Part shown: one piece after another, positions 18,401-27,216 of the stretch
Numbering within the stretch: position 1 is the stretch's first letter
Layout of the letters: every line of letters begins with the position of its first letter
Source: Bacteroidia bacterium
GTDB taxonomy: Bacteria; Bacteroidota; Bacteroidia; Chitinophagales; Chitinophagaceae
DNA: 64,000 nucleotides
Direction of reading: 5' to 3'
Assembly: GCA_030426665.1 (NCBI GenBank)
Contig: JAUHYD010000011.1
Coordinates: forward strand, 1 to 64,000
Notes under the pieces: generated by a model
The model's input: the letters and a program-made list of their open reading frames with translations, nothing else
Databases searched by the model: none
What the model was told of the DNA's origin: nothing
Translations under genes and position numbers: made by a program

Positions 18401-20512
18401 ATGATGCAATTATACCCGAAAAATACAATTGAAGCTTTGGAGTTCGACAAGGTACGGGAACTATTGCTACAAAAATGTAGGACGGACGCTGCACGCGAAA
18501 TGGCGAATGACATCCGTTTCCATACCCATATTGAAAATGCACAACGTGAGCTACTACAGACACATGAATTCAAAACCATTCTGCTGACCGGGGACTATTT
18601 CCCTAACGACTTTACCAGAAACATCTCTAAAGAAATAAAATTATTAACAATACCTGGTGGTGTACTTTCAGGAGAACAGCTGCTAAGTATTCAGCAACTT
18701 TCGATTACCATAAAAGACGTGCTTGCATGGTTTAAAAGAAACAATGAACTATTCCCTACCCTTTATGCCATTACAAATGGTATCGAATATGAAAAGCAAA
18801 TTGTGGCTAATATTTCTGCCGTGGTTGACGAGATGGGAATCGTAAGAGACACCGCATCTAAGGAGCTCGTTGGCATAAGGGCCGATATTAACAGAGTAAG
18901 GAATGAGGTGCGACGAGTATTTGACGGCGTTGTTCGAAAACTAAACAAACAGGGATATCTTGCTGACATATCGGAGAGTTTCCTCAATGGCCGACGAACG
19001 GTGGCTGTATTGGCAGAGTACAAAAGAATTGTAAAAGGTATTTTACTTGGTGAAAGCGACAGTCAGAAAACAGTATTTATTGAACCTGCGGAAACAACAC
19101 AGCTTAACAACGAAATCTTCATGTTGGAGCGAATGGAAGCCAGAGAGGTACATAGAATCCTGATGCAACTGACCAAAGACTTATCAGCATTTGCTCCACA
19201 AATTGCTGCTTATTATAAACTGTGCGGAAAGTTTGACTTTGTTCGGGCAAAGGCATTGCTGGCTGTCGATATGAACGGAAACATGCCGGGTCTATCAAAG
19301 TACCCCGGCATTCATTTAGAGAAAGCGTATCATCCACTTTTATATTTACACAACAAACAAGCGCATAAGGAAACCATACCGCTGAATCTCGAATTATCGC
19401 GGAAGGAACGTATCCTAATTATCAGTGGTCCGAATGCCGGAGGGAAAACTGTGTCAATGAAAACGATTGGCCTCCTCCAACTAATGGCACAGTCAGGGTT
19501 GTTGATACCTGTATCGGAGAAGTCTGTAATAGGCATGTTCCGAAGAATAATGGTGCAAATAGGAGACACCCAATCAATAGAACACGAGTTAAGTACTTAT
19601 AGTGCCCACCTGAAACATATGAAGTACTTTATGGAATATGCGGATGGTCGAACCCTGTTTTTTATAGACGAACTAGGTAGTGGCTCTGACCCTAATTTGG
19701 GCGGTGCTTTTGCAGAAGCTATTGTCGAAGAGTTGGCTAGAAAACAAGCCTTCGGAGTCATAACAACCCACTACCTCAACCTGAAAGTCATGGCAGGTAA
19801 GGTAAGCGGCATTATTAACGGAGCAATGGCGTTTGACGAAGAAAAACTAGAACCGCTATACCGTCTATCTATTGGAAAACCCGGAAGTTCCTACACATTT
19901 GCTATTGCACAGCGAAGTGAACTACCGGAAGCGGTCATCGCCAGAGCACGCAAACTGACGCAACGAGAACACTTCAAACTTGACAGAATGCTGCATCAGG
20001 CTGAGCAGCAAACTGTGAAATTGTCTGATAAACAAGCAACACTAGAGAATCTGCTTAAAGAAAATGAACGGTTAAAACTGCATTTTATTGAAACCACCGA
20101 TAAAGAAAAACATCGGCAAAACATGGAAACCCTGCGACTGCAGAATAAAATAAAAAAAGAAGAGCTTGAATATCTCCGCGACATGGAACGGAAGTTCAAG
20201 CAGATAATACAAGATTGGAAGAAAGCAGAAAACAAACAGGAAGTAATTGAAGCAGCAGAAAACGTTTTGTTCAGAAAAAAACAAATCAATGCAAATGCGG
20301 CGGCGGCTAAGAAATCTAATAAGCTCTATGCAACTGTTGGGGGCACGCCTAAAGTCGGCGACCTGATAAAAAACACAGTCAACCACCAGGTTGGCACATT
20401 AGAAGAAATACGAGACAAGAAAGCGATTGTAAGAATCGGCAAAATGCCTTTTCAAGTCAAACTCAGCGAATGGGTAGTCGTAAAGAAAAAGAAAACAGAT
20501 AAAACCAAATAA
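18401..20512 (+). CDS. mutS2: MutS2-family ATPase lacking the Smr domain
   Basis: A 703-residue MutS2-like protein. The family binds branched DNA or stalled ribosomes and restrains recombination or takes part in ribosome rescue. The core is intact: Walker A SGPNAGGKTVSMKT at ~343-356, the ABC-type signature ELSTYSAHL, Walker B LFFIDELGSGSDP near 420 and the TTHY switch. A long charged coiled coil follows (~530-640), then a KOW-like end (VGDLIKNTVNHQVGTLEEI). Bacillus-type MutS2 is ~785 residues with a C-terminal Smr nuclease domain. Here the protein stops after the KOW-like part, so nuclease activity is not expected. The stop codon abuts that of the convergent DUF4476 gene. Confidence 0.9.
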   Translation: MMQLYPKNTIEALEFDKVRELLLQKCRTDAAREMANDIRFHTHIENAQRELLQTHEFKTILLTGDYFPNDFTRNISKEIKLLTIPGGVLSGEQLLSIQQLSITIKDVLAWFKRNNELFPTLYAITNGIEYEKQIVANISAVVDEMGIVRDTASKELVGIRADINRVRNEVRRVFDGVVRKLNKQGYLADISESFLNGRRTVAVLAEYKRIVKGILLGESDSQKTVFIEPAETTQLNNEIFMLERMEAREVHRILMQLTKDLSAFAPQIAAYYKLCGKFDFVRAKALLAVDMNGNMPGLSKYPGIHLEKAYHPLLYLHNKQAHKETIPLNLELSRKERILIISGPNAGGKTVSMKTIGLLQLMAQSGLLIPVSEKSVIGMFRRIMVQIGDTQSIEHELSTYSAHLKHMKYFMEYADGRTLFFIDELGSGSDPNLGGAFAEAIVEELARKQAFGVITTHYLNLKVMAGKVSGIINGAMAFDEEKLEPLYRLSIGKPGSSYTFAIAQRSELPEAVIARARKLTQREHFKLDRMLHQAEQQTVKLSDKQATLENLLKENERLKLHFIETTDKEKHRQNMETLRLQNKIKKEELEYLRDMERKFKQIIQDWKKAENKQEVIEAAENVLFRKKQINANAAAAKKSNKLYATVGGTPKVGDLIKNTVNHQVGTLEEIRDKKAIVRIGKMPFQVKLSEWVVVKKKKTDKTK

Positions 20513-21319
20513 CTACCGCTGACGAGCAACAAACTGGCGTAATTCTTCTTTCGAACTTTTATAAGACATCTTCTCATAAAGACTGCTAAAAGATTCCTTA
20601 TCTACAACATTCGAATATACCCATTTTGCAAACTCTACACGGGTACTCTCAAACAGCAGCCAATCCATAATCTGACCAACCTGATAGGTAGACACCTTCT
20701 CTCGACGTAAGCCACTCTTTATTACCTTTAACTTGTCGGTATCTGTCTCTCTCATGTCCACTTTATACTTCAGTTTACCTTCCTCACGCTCACTGAAAGA
20801 GCCCATAGCTACCCTATTTGGCACAGGACTTACCACCCTACTATCCTCAACGGGACTGCTTTTCCGATATTCGCTTCTTTGGGCAGTCTCGGCCTGCGGC
20901 TCATTTGTTCTGTGTAGCTCTCTATACCTTTCTTCTACCCTGCTTTTTTCCGCCGACGGTTGATCTGCTTCATACTTACTTGCATCATCATATAGCTCCT
21001 GATGCGTGACCACCTCTCGCGAATAGGGGTCGTATGAGAAATACGTCATTGTCCCCCAATATGTACGCACTATGCCCTGATACACAGGCTTGTCATAAGG
21101 CTTGCCCCACCGATCATAAGCAACAGAGTATATTTTTATCTGATGCCTGCCCGTAGGCAAATCGCCAACTGTCAGCGATTTTCCGCGCTTATCAAAATAC
21201 CGCCCATTGATTTCTAAGTTAAATCTGGAGTTGTCTGCAAAACGGACATGCAACATAGACTGTCCGAATACATCAGCAGTACCTATAAAAAGAACAAAAA
21301 CACCCAACAACTTCTTCAT
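20513..21319 (-). CDS. Secreted DUF4476-domain protein
   Basis: 268 residues. Residues 1-19 are a signal peptide (MKKLLGVFVLFIG..VFGQ). Residues ~22-110 form a beta-rich domain seen in Bacteroidota envelope proteins (LEINGRYFDKRG, LPTGRHQIKIY). Residues ~110-170 are a charged, probably disordered linker. Residues ~175-268 match DUF4476 (KVIKSGLRREKVSTYQVGQIM, RVEFAKWVYSNVVD), a helical domain of unknown function. It is last in a minus-strand run after the methyltransferase gene (76-bp gap). Its TAG stop is immediately adjacent to the mutS2 TAA, leaving no room for a terminator between them. Confidence 0.85.
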   Translation of the reverse strand: MKKLLGVFVLFIGTADVFGQSMLHVRFADNSRFNLEINGRYFDKRGKSLTVGDLPTGRHQIKIYSVAYDRWGKPYDKPVYQGIVRTYWGTMTYFSYDPYSREVVTHQELYDDASKYEADQPSAEKSRVEERYRELHRTNEPQAETAQRSEYRKSSPVEDSRVVSPVPNRVAMGSFSEREEGKLKYKVDMRETDTDKLKVIKSGLRREKVSTYQVGQIMDWLLFESTRVEFAKWVYSNVVDKESFSSLYEKMSYKSSKEELRQFVARQR

Positions 21320-21395
21320 ATCGCTAAACTAATATTAATTACAAATATCGCCCAATAAATCCCCAAAACATGGTCAGAACAATTTGTCAAATGTA

Positions 21396-22139
21396 TTACC
21401 CCGAAACCAACAACGCACAAAGTATTCCTGTGGAAACACCGGCATTTAAAGACTCCGCACCTCCCAACCTTGGGATGGTCACCCTATTATCAGCCAAACC
21501 TACAATCTCAGCGGAGATGCCTCTCGATTCGTTACCTATGATAAGCACTCCCGAACTTTTCTTCTCAAAATTATAAACACTTTCGCCGTTTAGTGTTGCG
21601 GCAAACTTTGGTAATGAAATCAAAGGCAACACAATTGAAAGGTCTTGTTTGTAGATATTGACTCTGGTATGCCCACCCATGGCACTCTGAACCACCTTTG
21701 GGTTATAAATATCAACACAATTCAACGAACAGATAACATTACGTATACCATACCAATCGGCAATCCGGATAATAGTACCCATATTACCCGGGTCTCCGAT
21801 ATCGTCCAGTGCAAGGAACCATTCATCGTTGGTTAATGGTATCTCAAGTGCAGGTAAATAGGGTAAAACCAGCAATACGCCATTGGCTGTATTAAGTGCC
21901 GACAATGTCTCCAGTACTCGCTCCTTTACTATGTAAACTTCAGCTTCCGTGTGTTGTTGTATCAGCAACTCGTTATCGGCAGCCCAGGACTCAGTTGCTA
22001 CCACCAAATCAATACGATGAGTGCTACGGAGCCACTCCACAGCAACCTTGTCTCCTTCGGCAATAAACTGTTTATGGCTATCGCGAAATTTCTTTTGAGA
22101 TAGCGAACGGATATGTTTACTCTGAGCGGTTGATAACAT
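21396..22139 (-). CDS. TrmH/SpoU-type RNA 2'-O-methyltransferase
   Basis: A 247-residue SPOUT methyltransferase that transfers a methyl group from S-adenosylmethionine to a ribose 2'-OH of rRNA or tRNA. The N-terminal substrate-binding domain (~1-100) has SLSQKKFRDSHKQFIAEGDK. The knotted catalytic domain shows LDDIGDPGNMGTIIRIADW (motif 1, ~110-128), GNESRGIS (motif 2) and IPRLGGAESLNAGVSTGILC (motif 3), all conserved. The exact target base cannot be told from sequence. It lies downstream of the TerC gene on the same strand with a 52-bp gap. Confidence 0.92.
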   Translation of the reverse strand: MLSTAQSKHIRSLSQKKFRDSHKQFIAEGDKVAVEWLRSTHRIDLVVATESWAADNELLIQQHTEAEVYIVKERVLETLSALNTANGVLLVLPYLPALEIPLTNDEWFLALDDIGDPGNMGTIIRIADWYGIRNVICSLNCVDIYNPKVVQSAMGGHTRVNIYKQDLSIVLPLISLPKFAATLNGESVYNFEKKSSGVLIIGNESRGISAEIVGLADNRVTIPRLGGAESLNAGVSTGILCALLVSG

Positions 22140-22191
22140 ATACTGACAATAATTTTCTGCAAGCCGAACTTACAAAAACACAAGATAATTT

Positions 22192-22971
22192 TTACTGTTC
22201 ATCTGACGGCAACTTCCGTTTCCGTGGAAACCCGAAAATGGCACAGCTAAGCAATGGCAAAACAAATACGGCAATGGTTACGGCAGAGGTCGCCCAATCC
22301 ATCGTTTCGCTCACCAGAATATGAGAAAACGTACTATCAGGCTTAAAATGCGTTACCAGCGACAAAAACAACTTTATACCAAGTAAGCCAATCACGCCAT
22401 ATGCACACGCCTCTAAAAAAGGGTATAACTCTATTAGCCGTACAAAACCTTGTGCAACAAATCTCATAGCAAGTATACCAATAAACACACCCGTGATAAT
22501 GATAATAATATTATCAGAAAAGGCTACAGCAGCAAAAACATTGTCTAACGAAAAGGCCAGGTCCATGACTTCAACCGCAACAACTGTTGCCCAGAATTTC
22601 CCCACCTTGCCCGCTGTCGCGCGATATATCATTCCTCCTTCCGCAACCGCCTTATCATCATCTTCACCTGCAGAACCGGTAAGCCACCATGACAGAGACA
22701 AGTATATCAAGTATACCCCGCCTAATGCCTTCAGCCACCAAATAGTCACAAGAAAAGACGCAAGAAACAAACAAACACCTCGAAAGATATACGCCCCTAC
22801 AATACCGTATTTAAGCGCCTTCTTCCGTTGATCCTTCGGAAGCCTGAGAACCATTGTAGCCAGCACAGCTGCATTGTCAACAGAAAGCAAACTTTCCATC
22901 AACACCAGATTTCCAATAACCAACAACGAAGTCGTGGGATTATTCGTTATCCCATTAATCAATTCATTCAT
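22192..22971 (-). CDS. TerC-family integral membrane protein
   Basis: A 259-residue inner-membrane protein with about seven to eight helices. Two repeated TerC motifs, MESLLSVDNAAVLA near residue 26 and VMDLAFSLDNVFAAVAF near residue 138, carry the acidic and Asn residues thought to bind cations. Relatives act in tellurium resistance, Mn2+ export (Alx/MeeF type) or metal loading of secreted proteins. The ATG at 22971 is preferred over an in-frame TTG two codons upstream. It is first of a minus-strand run with the RNA methyltransferase and the DUF4476 gene. A possible -7 element TACTTTTG lies at 23018-23011. Confidence 0.9.
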   Translation of the reverse strand: MNELINGITNNPTTSLLVIGNLVLMESLLSVDNAAVLATMVLRLPKDQRKKALKYGIVGAYIFRGVCLFLASFLVTIWWLKALGGVYLIYLSLSWWLTGSAGEDDDKAVAEGGMIYRATAGKVGKFWATVVAVEVMDLAFSLDNVFAAVAFSDNIIIIITGVFIGILAMRFVAQGFVRLIELYPFLEACAYGVIGLLGIKLFLSLVTHFKPDSTFSHILVSETMDWATSAVTIAVFVLPLLSCAIFGFPRKRKLPSDEQ

Positions 22972-23094
22972 GCACAAAAATCAATAGTACAGCACAAAAC
23001 CTGCCGGCTGCAAAAGTAACCAATATCAATAAGGCAATTTGTTATTCCCTCATCAAAATTATCAAGGTAATAGCACCTATTTGCACATTACCGT

Positions 23095-23102
23095 TAGATT
23101 TG
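23095..23102 (+). promoter_or_regulatory. -7 element directly upstream of fmt
   Basis: TAGATTTG, an exact TAnnTTTG, ends only 8 nt before the fmt ATG at 23111, so the mRNA would be leaderless or nearly so. No -33 TTG is found at normal spacing. Confidence 0.35.
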
Positions 23103-23110
23103 CACTTGCA

Positions 23111-24043
23111 ATGAAAACTTTCGAACAGATACGAATAATATTTTTCGGCACTCCCGACTTTGCCGTGGCATCTCTTAGCGGTCTTGTAGAGGCAGGCTGT
23201 AATGTGGTAGCAGCTGTAACCATGCCCGACAAACCAGCCGGAAGAGGCAGACAGTTGCAAGAATCGGCGGTAAAAAAATATGCACAATCGAAGCAAATAC
23301 CTGTGCTGCAACCCGAAAAAATGAAAGCTCCTGAATTCCTCTCAAAGCTAAAGGCATACGAAGCTGACCTACAGATAGTAGTTGCATTCCGTATGATGCC
23401 GGAAGTAGTATGGAATATGCCACCAATGGGCACGATAAACGTGCATGGTTCACTATTGCCGCAATACCGTGGTGCGGCTCCCATCAATCGGGCTATTATG
23501 AACGGAGAAACAGAAACCGGAGTTACTACCTTCAAGCTTAAACACGAAATAGACACCGGAGACATTTTACTTCAAAAGAAAGTAGCAATTACCGACACAG
23601 ACACCGCCGGCACTATGCACGACAAACTAATGATAGCAGGTGCAGAACTTCTTGTTACGACTGTGAAAGGGCTGGCCGCCGGCACTCTGAACGAAATTCC
23701 ACAAATTGAGGTCTTGCCGGACCATTTGAATTCAGCTCCTAAGATATTTAAAGAAGATACCGTTATCAATTGGCATCAAAGTACGCACGAAGTGTACAAC
23801 TTTGTTAGAGGTTTATCGCCCTATCCGGCGGCAATTACCGAACTGGGAAGCAAGAAAATAAAAGTGTTCAGTACAGAAAAGATTCAGGAATCGCATACTG
23901 TTCCCCCCGGAACATACGAAACTGACAACGCAACGTACCTGCGCTTTGCATGTACTGATGGTTGGCTATACGTCAAGGAGCTACAGATGGAAGGAAAGAA
24001 GCGCAATGCCATTTCCGACTTTCTCAGAGGTTTCCGTGGCTGA
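23111..24043 (+). CDS. fmt: Methionyl-tRNA formyltransferase
   Basis: This enzyme formylates initiator Met-tRNA using 10-formyltetrahydrofolate. The ATG at 23111 gives 310 residues, the normal size; the longer frame from 23039 starts at a rare codon and adds nothing conserved. The Rossmann domain starts IIFFGTPDFAVASL, and the catalytic region has INVHGSLLPQYRGAAPINRAI (Asn and His) and DTGDIL (Asp). The C-terminal OB-like tRNA-binding domain spans ~205-310. It is convergent with the M1 peptidase gene, with only 9 bp between stop codons. Confidence 0.96.
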   Translation: MKTFEQIRIIFFGTPDFAVASLSGLVEAGCNVVAAVTMPDKPAGRGRQLQESAVKKYAQSKQIPVLQPEKMKAPEFLSKLKAYEADLQIVVAFRMMPEVVWNMPPMGTINVHGSLLPQYRGAAPINRAIMNGETETGVTTFKLKHEIDTGDILLQKKVAITDTDTAGTMHDKLMIAGAELLVTTVKGLAAGTLNEIPQIEVLPDHLNSAPKIFKEDTVINWHQSTHEVYNFVRGLSPYPAAITELGSKKIKVFSTEKIQESHTVPPGTYETDNATYLRFACTDGWLYVKELQMEGKKRNAISDFLRGFRG

Positions 24044-24052
24044 CGCCCACCC

Positions 24053-25936
24053 TTACTTTTTCAACACAATTTTATCCAGACTCTCCTGAGCCAAAGGGTG
24101 ATAGTTTTGACGAGACTTTTCATAGATTCGTCGCCCCATATCTACGCAATTCGGAGTAACAGACATCTCTGTATACAATGGTTCTAAAAACTTGCGTCGT
24201 CCTACCGTATTAAGGAAGCGCTCCATTTCCGGAAATGCAGGACTATAATTTGCCCTGATAGCCAGCAAATACCACATGTCCGCTATCTCGCTATTATTGG
24301 TTGTAGACAGCTTAAATGCTCTATCCAGAGAAGCCATCTGTTCTTTGGTTAAGTCTCTGGGCATGCCACGCAAAAAGTGCAACCATTCATGTGCACTCCA
24401 CTTTACGTGGTCCATCTTATCCGGTTCCAACCCCTCCAGAAACTTGCCACGCTCCAAATCTACCTTCCCGAATAAAACATTCCCCGCCCTCGGGCAATTC
24501 TTAGGAATTCCCGGACCGTACACCCACTCATCAATATTCAGCTTTTTACGCAGGTTCGTATCCTTCTTAATCAATACTGTGTCCATGTAATTCAGGAAGT
24601 CTTCTGTAGTTATCGTTTTGAATGAATGTTCCGCAAAATAGCGAACCAAAAAGCGATCAAACCTATCACGACCGGCTTCAACTTCCATCAGCTTCAGAAA
24701 ATGGCTACCTTTTTCGTAGGCTATATCAGTAAGCCCATCGTCCGGATCTCTACCTTTCAAGTCCAGCTTCAACCACGTATCTCTGTTCTCCGGACCTAGA
24801 TGAATAACTGTATTCGACAAATCCTGATACCCCAAATCCCAAAGCATATCAGAATAGTTAACGCCCATCAGCTGCTCCATAATCCGGCGCTCAAAATACA
24901 CGGTAAACCCTTCGTTCAACCAGAAGTCATTCCATGTAGCATTGGTTACCAAATTACCACTCCAGCTATGTGCCAGCTCATGTGCTATCAGACTCACCAA
25001 CGACCTGTCGCCCGCGATGATTGTTGGCGTACAAAAGGTTAATCTGGGGTTCTCCATACCTCCCAGCGGAAAGCCGGGCGGCAAAACAAGCACGTCGTAC
25101 CTGCCCCACTGATAAGGACCATAAAGTTGCTCCGCACTACCCACCATTCTACCAACGTTTTCAAATTCATACCGTGCATCGTCAATCATGCCCCTTTCTG
25201 CATAAACTCCGGTACGCTCGTCAATTCCTCTGAACGTAAGATCGCCCACCGCAAGCGCCATAAGATAAGCAGGAATCGGAATCTCCATCTCAAATTCGTA
25301 CACACCGGTATCATTTACCACGTCCGTGTTCCTCGCACTCATCAATGCCATCAGCCCCTCCGGAACCTGTACTCTTGCAGAATAGGTAAACCTTACACCC
25401 GGTCCGTCAGGGCAAGGAATCCATGAGCGCGCATATATCGATTCTGACTGTGTATATAAGAACGGCGATTTCTTATCATGAGTTTGCTGCGGCTCCAACC
25501 ATTGCAATGCGCGAGCATTGGGTCCTGTCTTATAATATACCTTAACAAACTTTGTATTCTCATTGATAGGGATATGCAATGCACTTCCTAAAAACTCAAT
25601 CAACGAATCCAGATGAAAATCAGACTTAGTTCCGTCAACCAATATACTGTCAATTGTCAGGTCGTACGTATCAAGTACCAGTTCTTTTTGATTATGAGCG
25701 TTGTCAATCGTCCATAGGGCAGTTCCCGCAATATGCTTCTCTGCCATGTTTACTTTAATGTCTAAGTGCAAGTGCTTCACGCTTACACTATCTGCATTCG
25801 ATAATGTATGTTCATCTATCCACTGTTTAGGGTCTACCGGTTTCAACGTACTTACTATTGGCTTCCTTCTGAAGTTACAACCAGCCAGCAATAACAACAT
25901 AATTACCGCTATCCCTGTATTCTTTAAAATATACAT
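24053..25936 (-). CDS. M1-family metallo-aminopeptidase, lipoprotein
   Basis: A 627-residue zinc peptidase of the leukotriene A4 hydrolase/aminopeptidase branch. MLLLLAGC (Cys20) is a lipobox, so the protein is membrane-anchored on the envelope side. GGMENPRLTF (~290-300), the zinc site HELAHSWSGN with the downstream WLNEGFTVYFERR Glu (~316-345), and the catalytic Tyr in AYEKGSHF are all present. A C-terminal helical domain (~470-627) resembles that of LTA4 hydrolase. It probably trims peptides in the periplasm. A possible promoter is not obvious. Confidence 0.93.
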   Translation of the reverse strand: MYILKNTGIAVIMLLLLAGCNFRRKPIVSTLKPVDPKQWIDEHTLSNADSVSVKHLHLDIKVNMAEKHIAGTALWTIDNAHNQKELVLDTYDLTIDSILVDGTKSDFHLDSLIEFLGSALHIPINENTKFVKVYYKTGPNARALQWLEPQQTHDKKSPFLYTQSESIYARSWIPCPDGPGVRFTYSARVQVPEGLMALMSARNTDVVNDTGVYEFEMEIPIPAYLMALAVGDLTFRGIDERTGVYAERGMIDDARYEFENVGRMVGSAEQLYGPYQWGRYDVLVLPPGFPLGGMENPRLTFCTPTIIAGDRSLVSLIAHELAHSWSGNLVTNATWNDFWLNEGFTVYFERRIMEQLMGVNYSDMLWDLGYQDLSNTVIHLGPENRDTWLKLDLKGRDPDDGLTDIAYEKGSHFLKLMEVEAGRDRFDRFLVRYFAEHSFKTITTEDFLNYMDTVLIKKDTNLRKKLNIDEWVYGPGIPKNCPRAGNVLFGKVDLERGKFLEGLEPDKMDHVKWSAHEWLHFLRGMPRDLTKEQMASLDRAFKLSTTNNSEIADMWYLLAIRANYSPAFPEMERFLNTVGRRKFLEPLYTEMSVTPNCVDMGRRIYEKSRQNYHPLAQESLDKIVLKK

Positions 25937-26177
25937 AATAAATAATATTCTACATCATTAACAACCAGACTGCGAAAATACATAAAGCAGACCGTTTATT
26001 GATCGTTGTTTTGCCTGGCAGACGCTTGTAGTAAAATAAACATTTACGAATAAAAACAATTTCTCGCTGCTACATGACGAAATTGCCATTCATTATTTAC
26101 CATGTTCAAGACTTTCTGACAATGAGCGCCCTATACATTTTCACCATAAACAACATTGAAAATTAGCAGGAAAGTAG

Positions 26178-26213
26178 AAAAAACACAGGACGCTATCATC
26201 GATAACACGCCTG
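26178..26213 (-). terminator. Terminator of the outer-membrane protein gene
   Basis: Reading the minus strand, CAGGCG...TATC-GAT-GATA...CGTCCTG forms a bulged stem followed by TGTTTTTTC, starting 19 nt after the stop at 26232. Confidence 0.6.
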
Positions 26214-26231
26214 GTTCCACGCCACCAAACT

Positions 26232-27095
26232 CTATTCCAACTCAGTTACCTCGCTGGCTTTGGGTGCAGGTGTAAACAATGGATTGTTTTTAGTCGTCGG
26301 TAGAATAAATCCGAGACTGAGGATTAGTTCATATGTACCAAAAGCCTGCTTTGCCCGCCCTTCATAAACTTTAAGGTTGCTATATCGGGCATAGTCAACT
26401 TTTTGCGAAAACTCCAGGTAAGCATACCTCATAAATGTGGCTCTGATTGCCGTTTCCACACCTGCATTCCATCCACCAATCTGAAAACCCGGGTCATTAT
26501 TTTTGCCAAACAGGCTGTTCTCCACGTGCGGTATCACCGGCCCAATCCCTGCTTTACCGGTCAGGTCCACATAAAAACGCCTGTTATAAGTAGAATACAG
26601 GCCTACCCGCTTTACCAGATTGAACAACAGGAAATTCGCACCATTATTTAGAAAGTAATAAAAGCCGTTACCCCTTGAAAACAAAATATCTTTATCAGTA
26701 GCGACACCGCCGAGTGTGCCTTTCAGTCGCATTGTCTGATTGTCAGCAATAATGTATTTTGTATGATCAAAATTAATCTCTATTGCCAGGTCTTGCTTTT
26801 CATTAAAATAATACCCTAATCTATAGTTGTATTGTGGTATTGTCAGGTCTTGCCGAAATATACTTTTATCCCACCCCCTATGATCGTGTGCCGATACTTT
26901 AAGCAGCTCATAATCATTACCTAACGACGCCTGTTTAACTTTCAGCGTAGACTTCGTGTAACTTTCAGTATTATAGCCCCAACTGAAGTAAAATGCGCCG
27001 TGTTTATTTTTTTCGTGCCCGGAAGAAAGTGTCGTTTGTAACAAAAGGATTGACAAGAGAATCGCCAATCGAGGAAAAGAGTGTGCTATCTGCAT
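26232..27095 (-). CDS. Outer-membrane beta-barrel protein, unknown function
   Basis: 287 residues. Residues 1-27 are a signal peptide (MQIAHSFPRLAILLSILLLQ...). The rest alternates aromatic and polar residues in short strands (GAFYFSWGYN, YNYRLGYYFNEKQDLAIEINFDH, FYVDLTGKAGIG, YELILSLGFILP), as in 8-10 strand porin-like barrels. I do not recognise a named family. A -7 element TAACTTTG lies at 27124-27117, 22 nt from the ATG. It is transcribed alone with a terminator and is divergent from mltG. Confidence 0.72.
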   Translation of the reverse strand: MQIAHSFPRLAILLSILLLQTTLSSGHEKNKHGAFYFSWGYNTESYTKSTLKVKQASLGNDYELLKVSAHDHRGWDKSIFRQDLTIPQYNYRLGYYFNEKQDLAIEINFDHTKYIIADNQTMRLKGTLGGVATDKDILFSRGNGFYYFLNNGANFLLFNLVKRVGLYSTYNRRFYVDLTGKAGIGPVIPHVENSLFGKNNDPGFQIGGWNAGVETAIRATFMRYAYLEFSQKVDYARYSNLKVYEGRAKQAFGTYELILSLGFILPTTKNNPLFTPAPKASEVTELE

Positions 27096-27179
27096 TACCT
27101 GAAATTAAATAATGTGCAAAGTTACACGTTACAAGCTAAAGTTTGTTGTGCATTGTTTTTCAAAGAAAGAGAATCACGG

Positions 27180-27187
27180 TATATTTG
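27180..27187 (+). promoter_or_regulatory. -7 element of the mltG promoter
   Basis: TATATTTG matches TAnnTTTG, 29 nt before the mltG ATG. The nearest TTG upstream (27153-27155) has a 24-bp spacer, slightly long. Confidence 0.4.
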
Positions 27188-27216
27188 ATGTTCAAATTCT
27201 GGTATAGGTAAAAAGC

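Noticed and set aside
23077-23565. 162-codon minus-strand frame
   Set aside because: Antisense shadow of fmt, whose motifs are intact.
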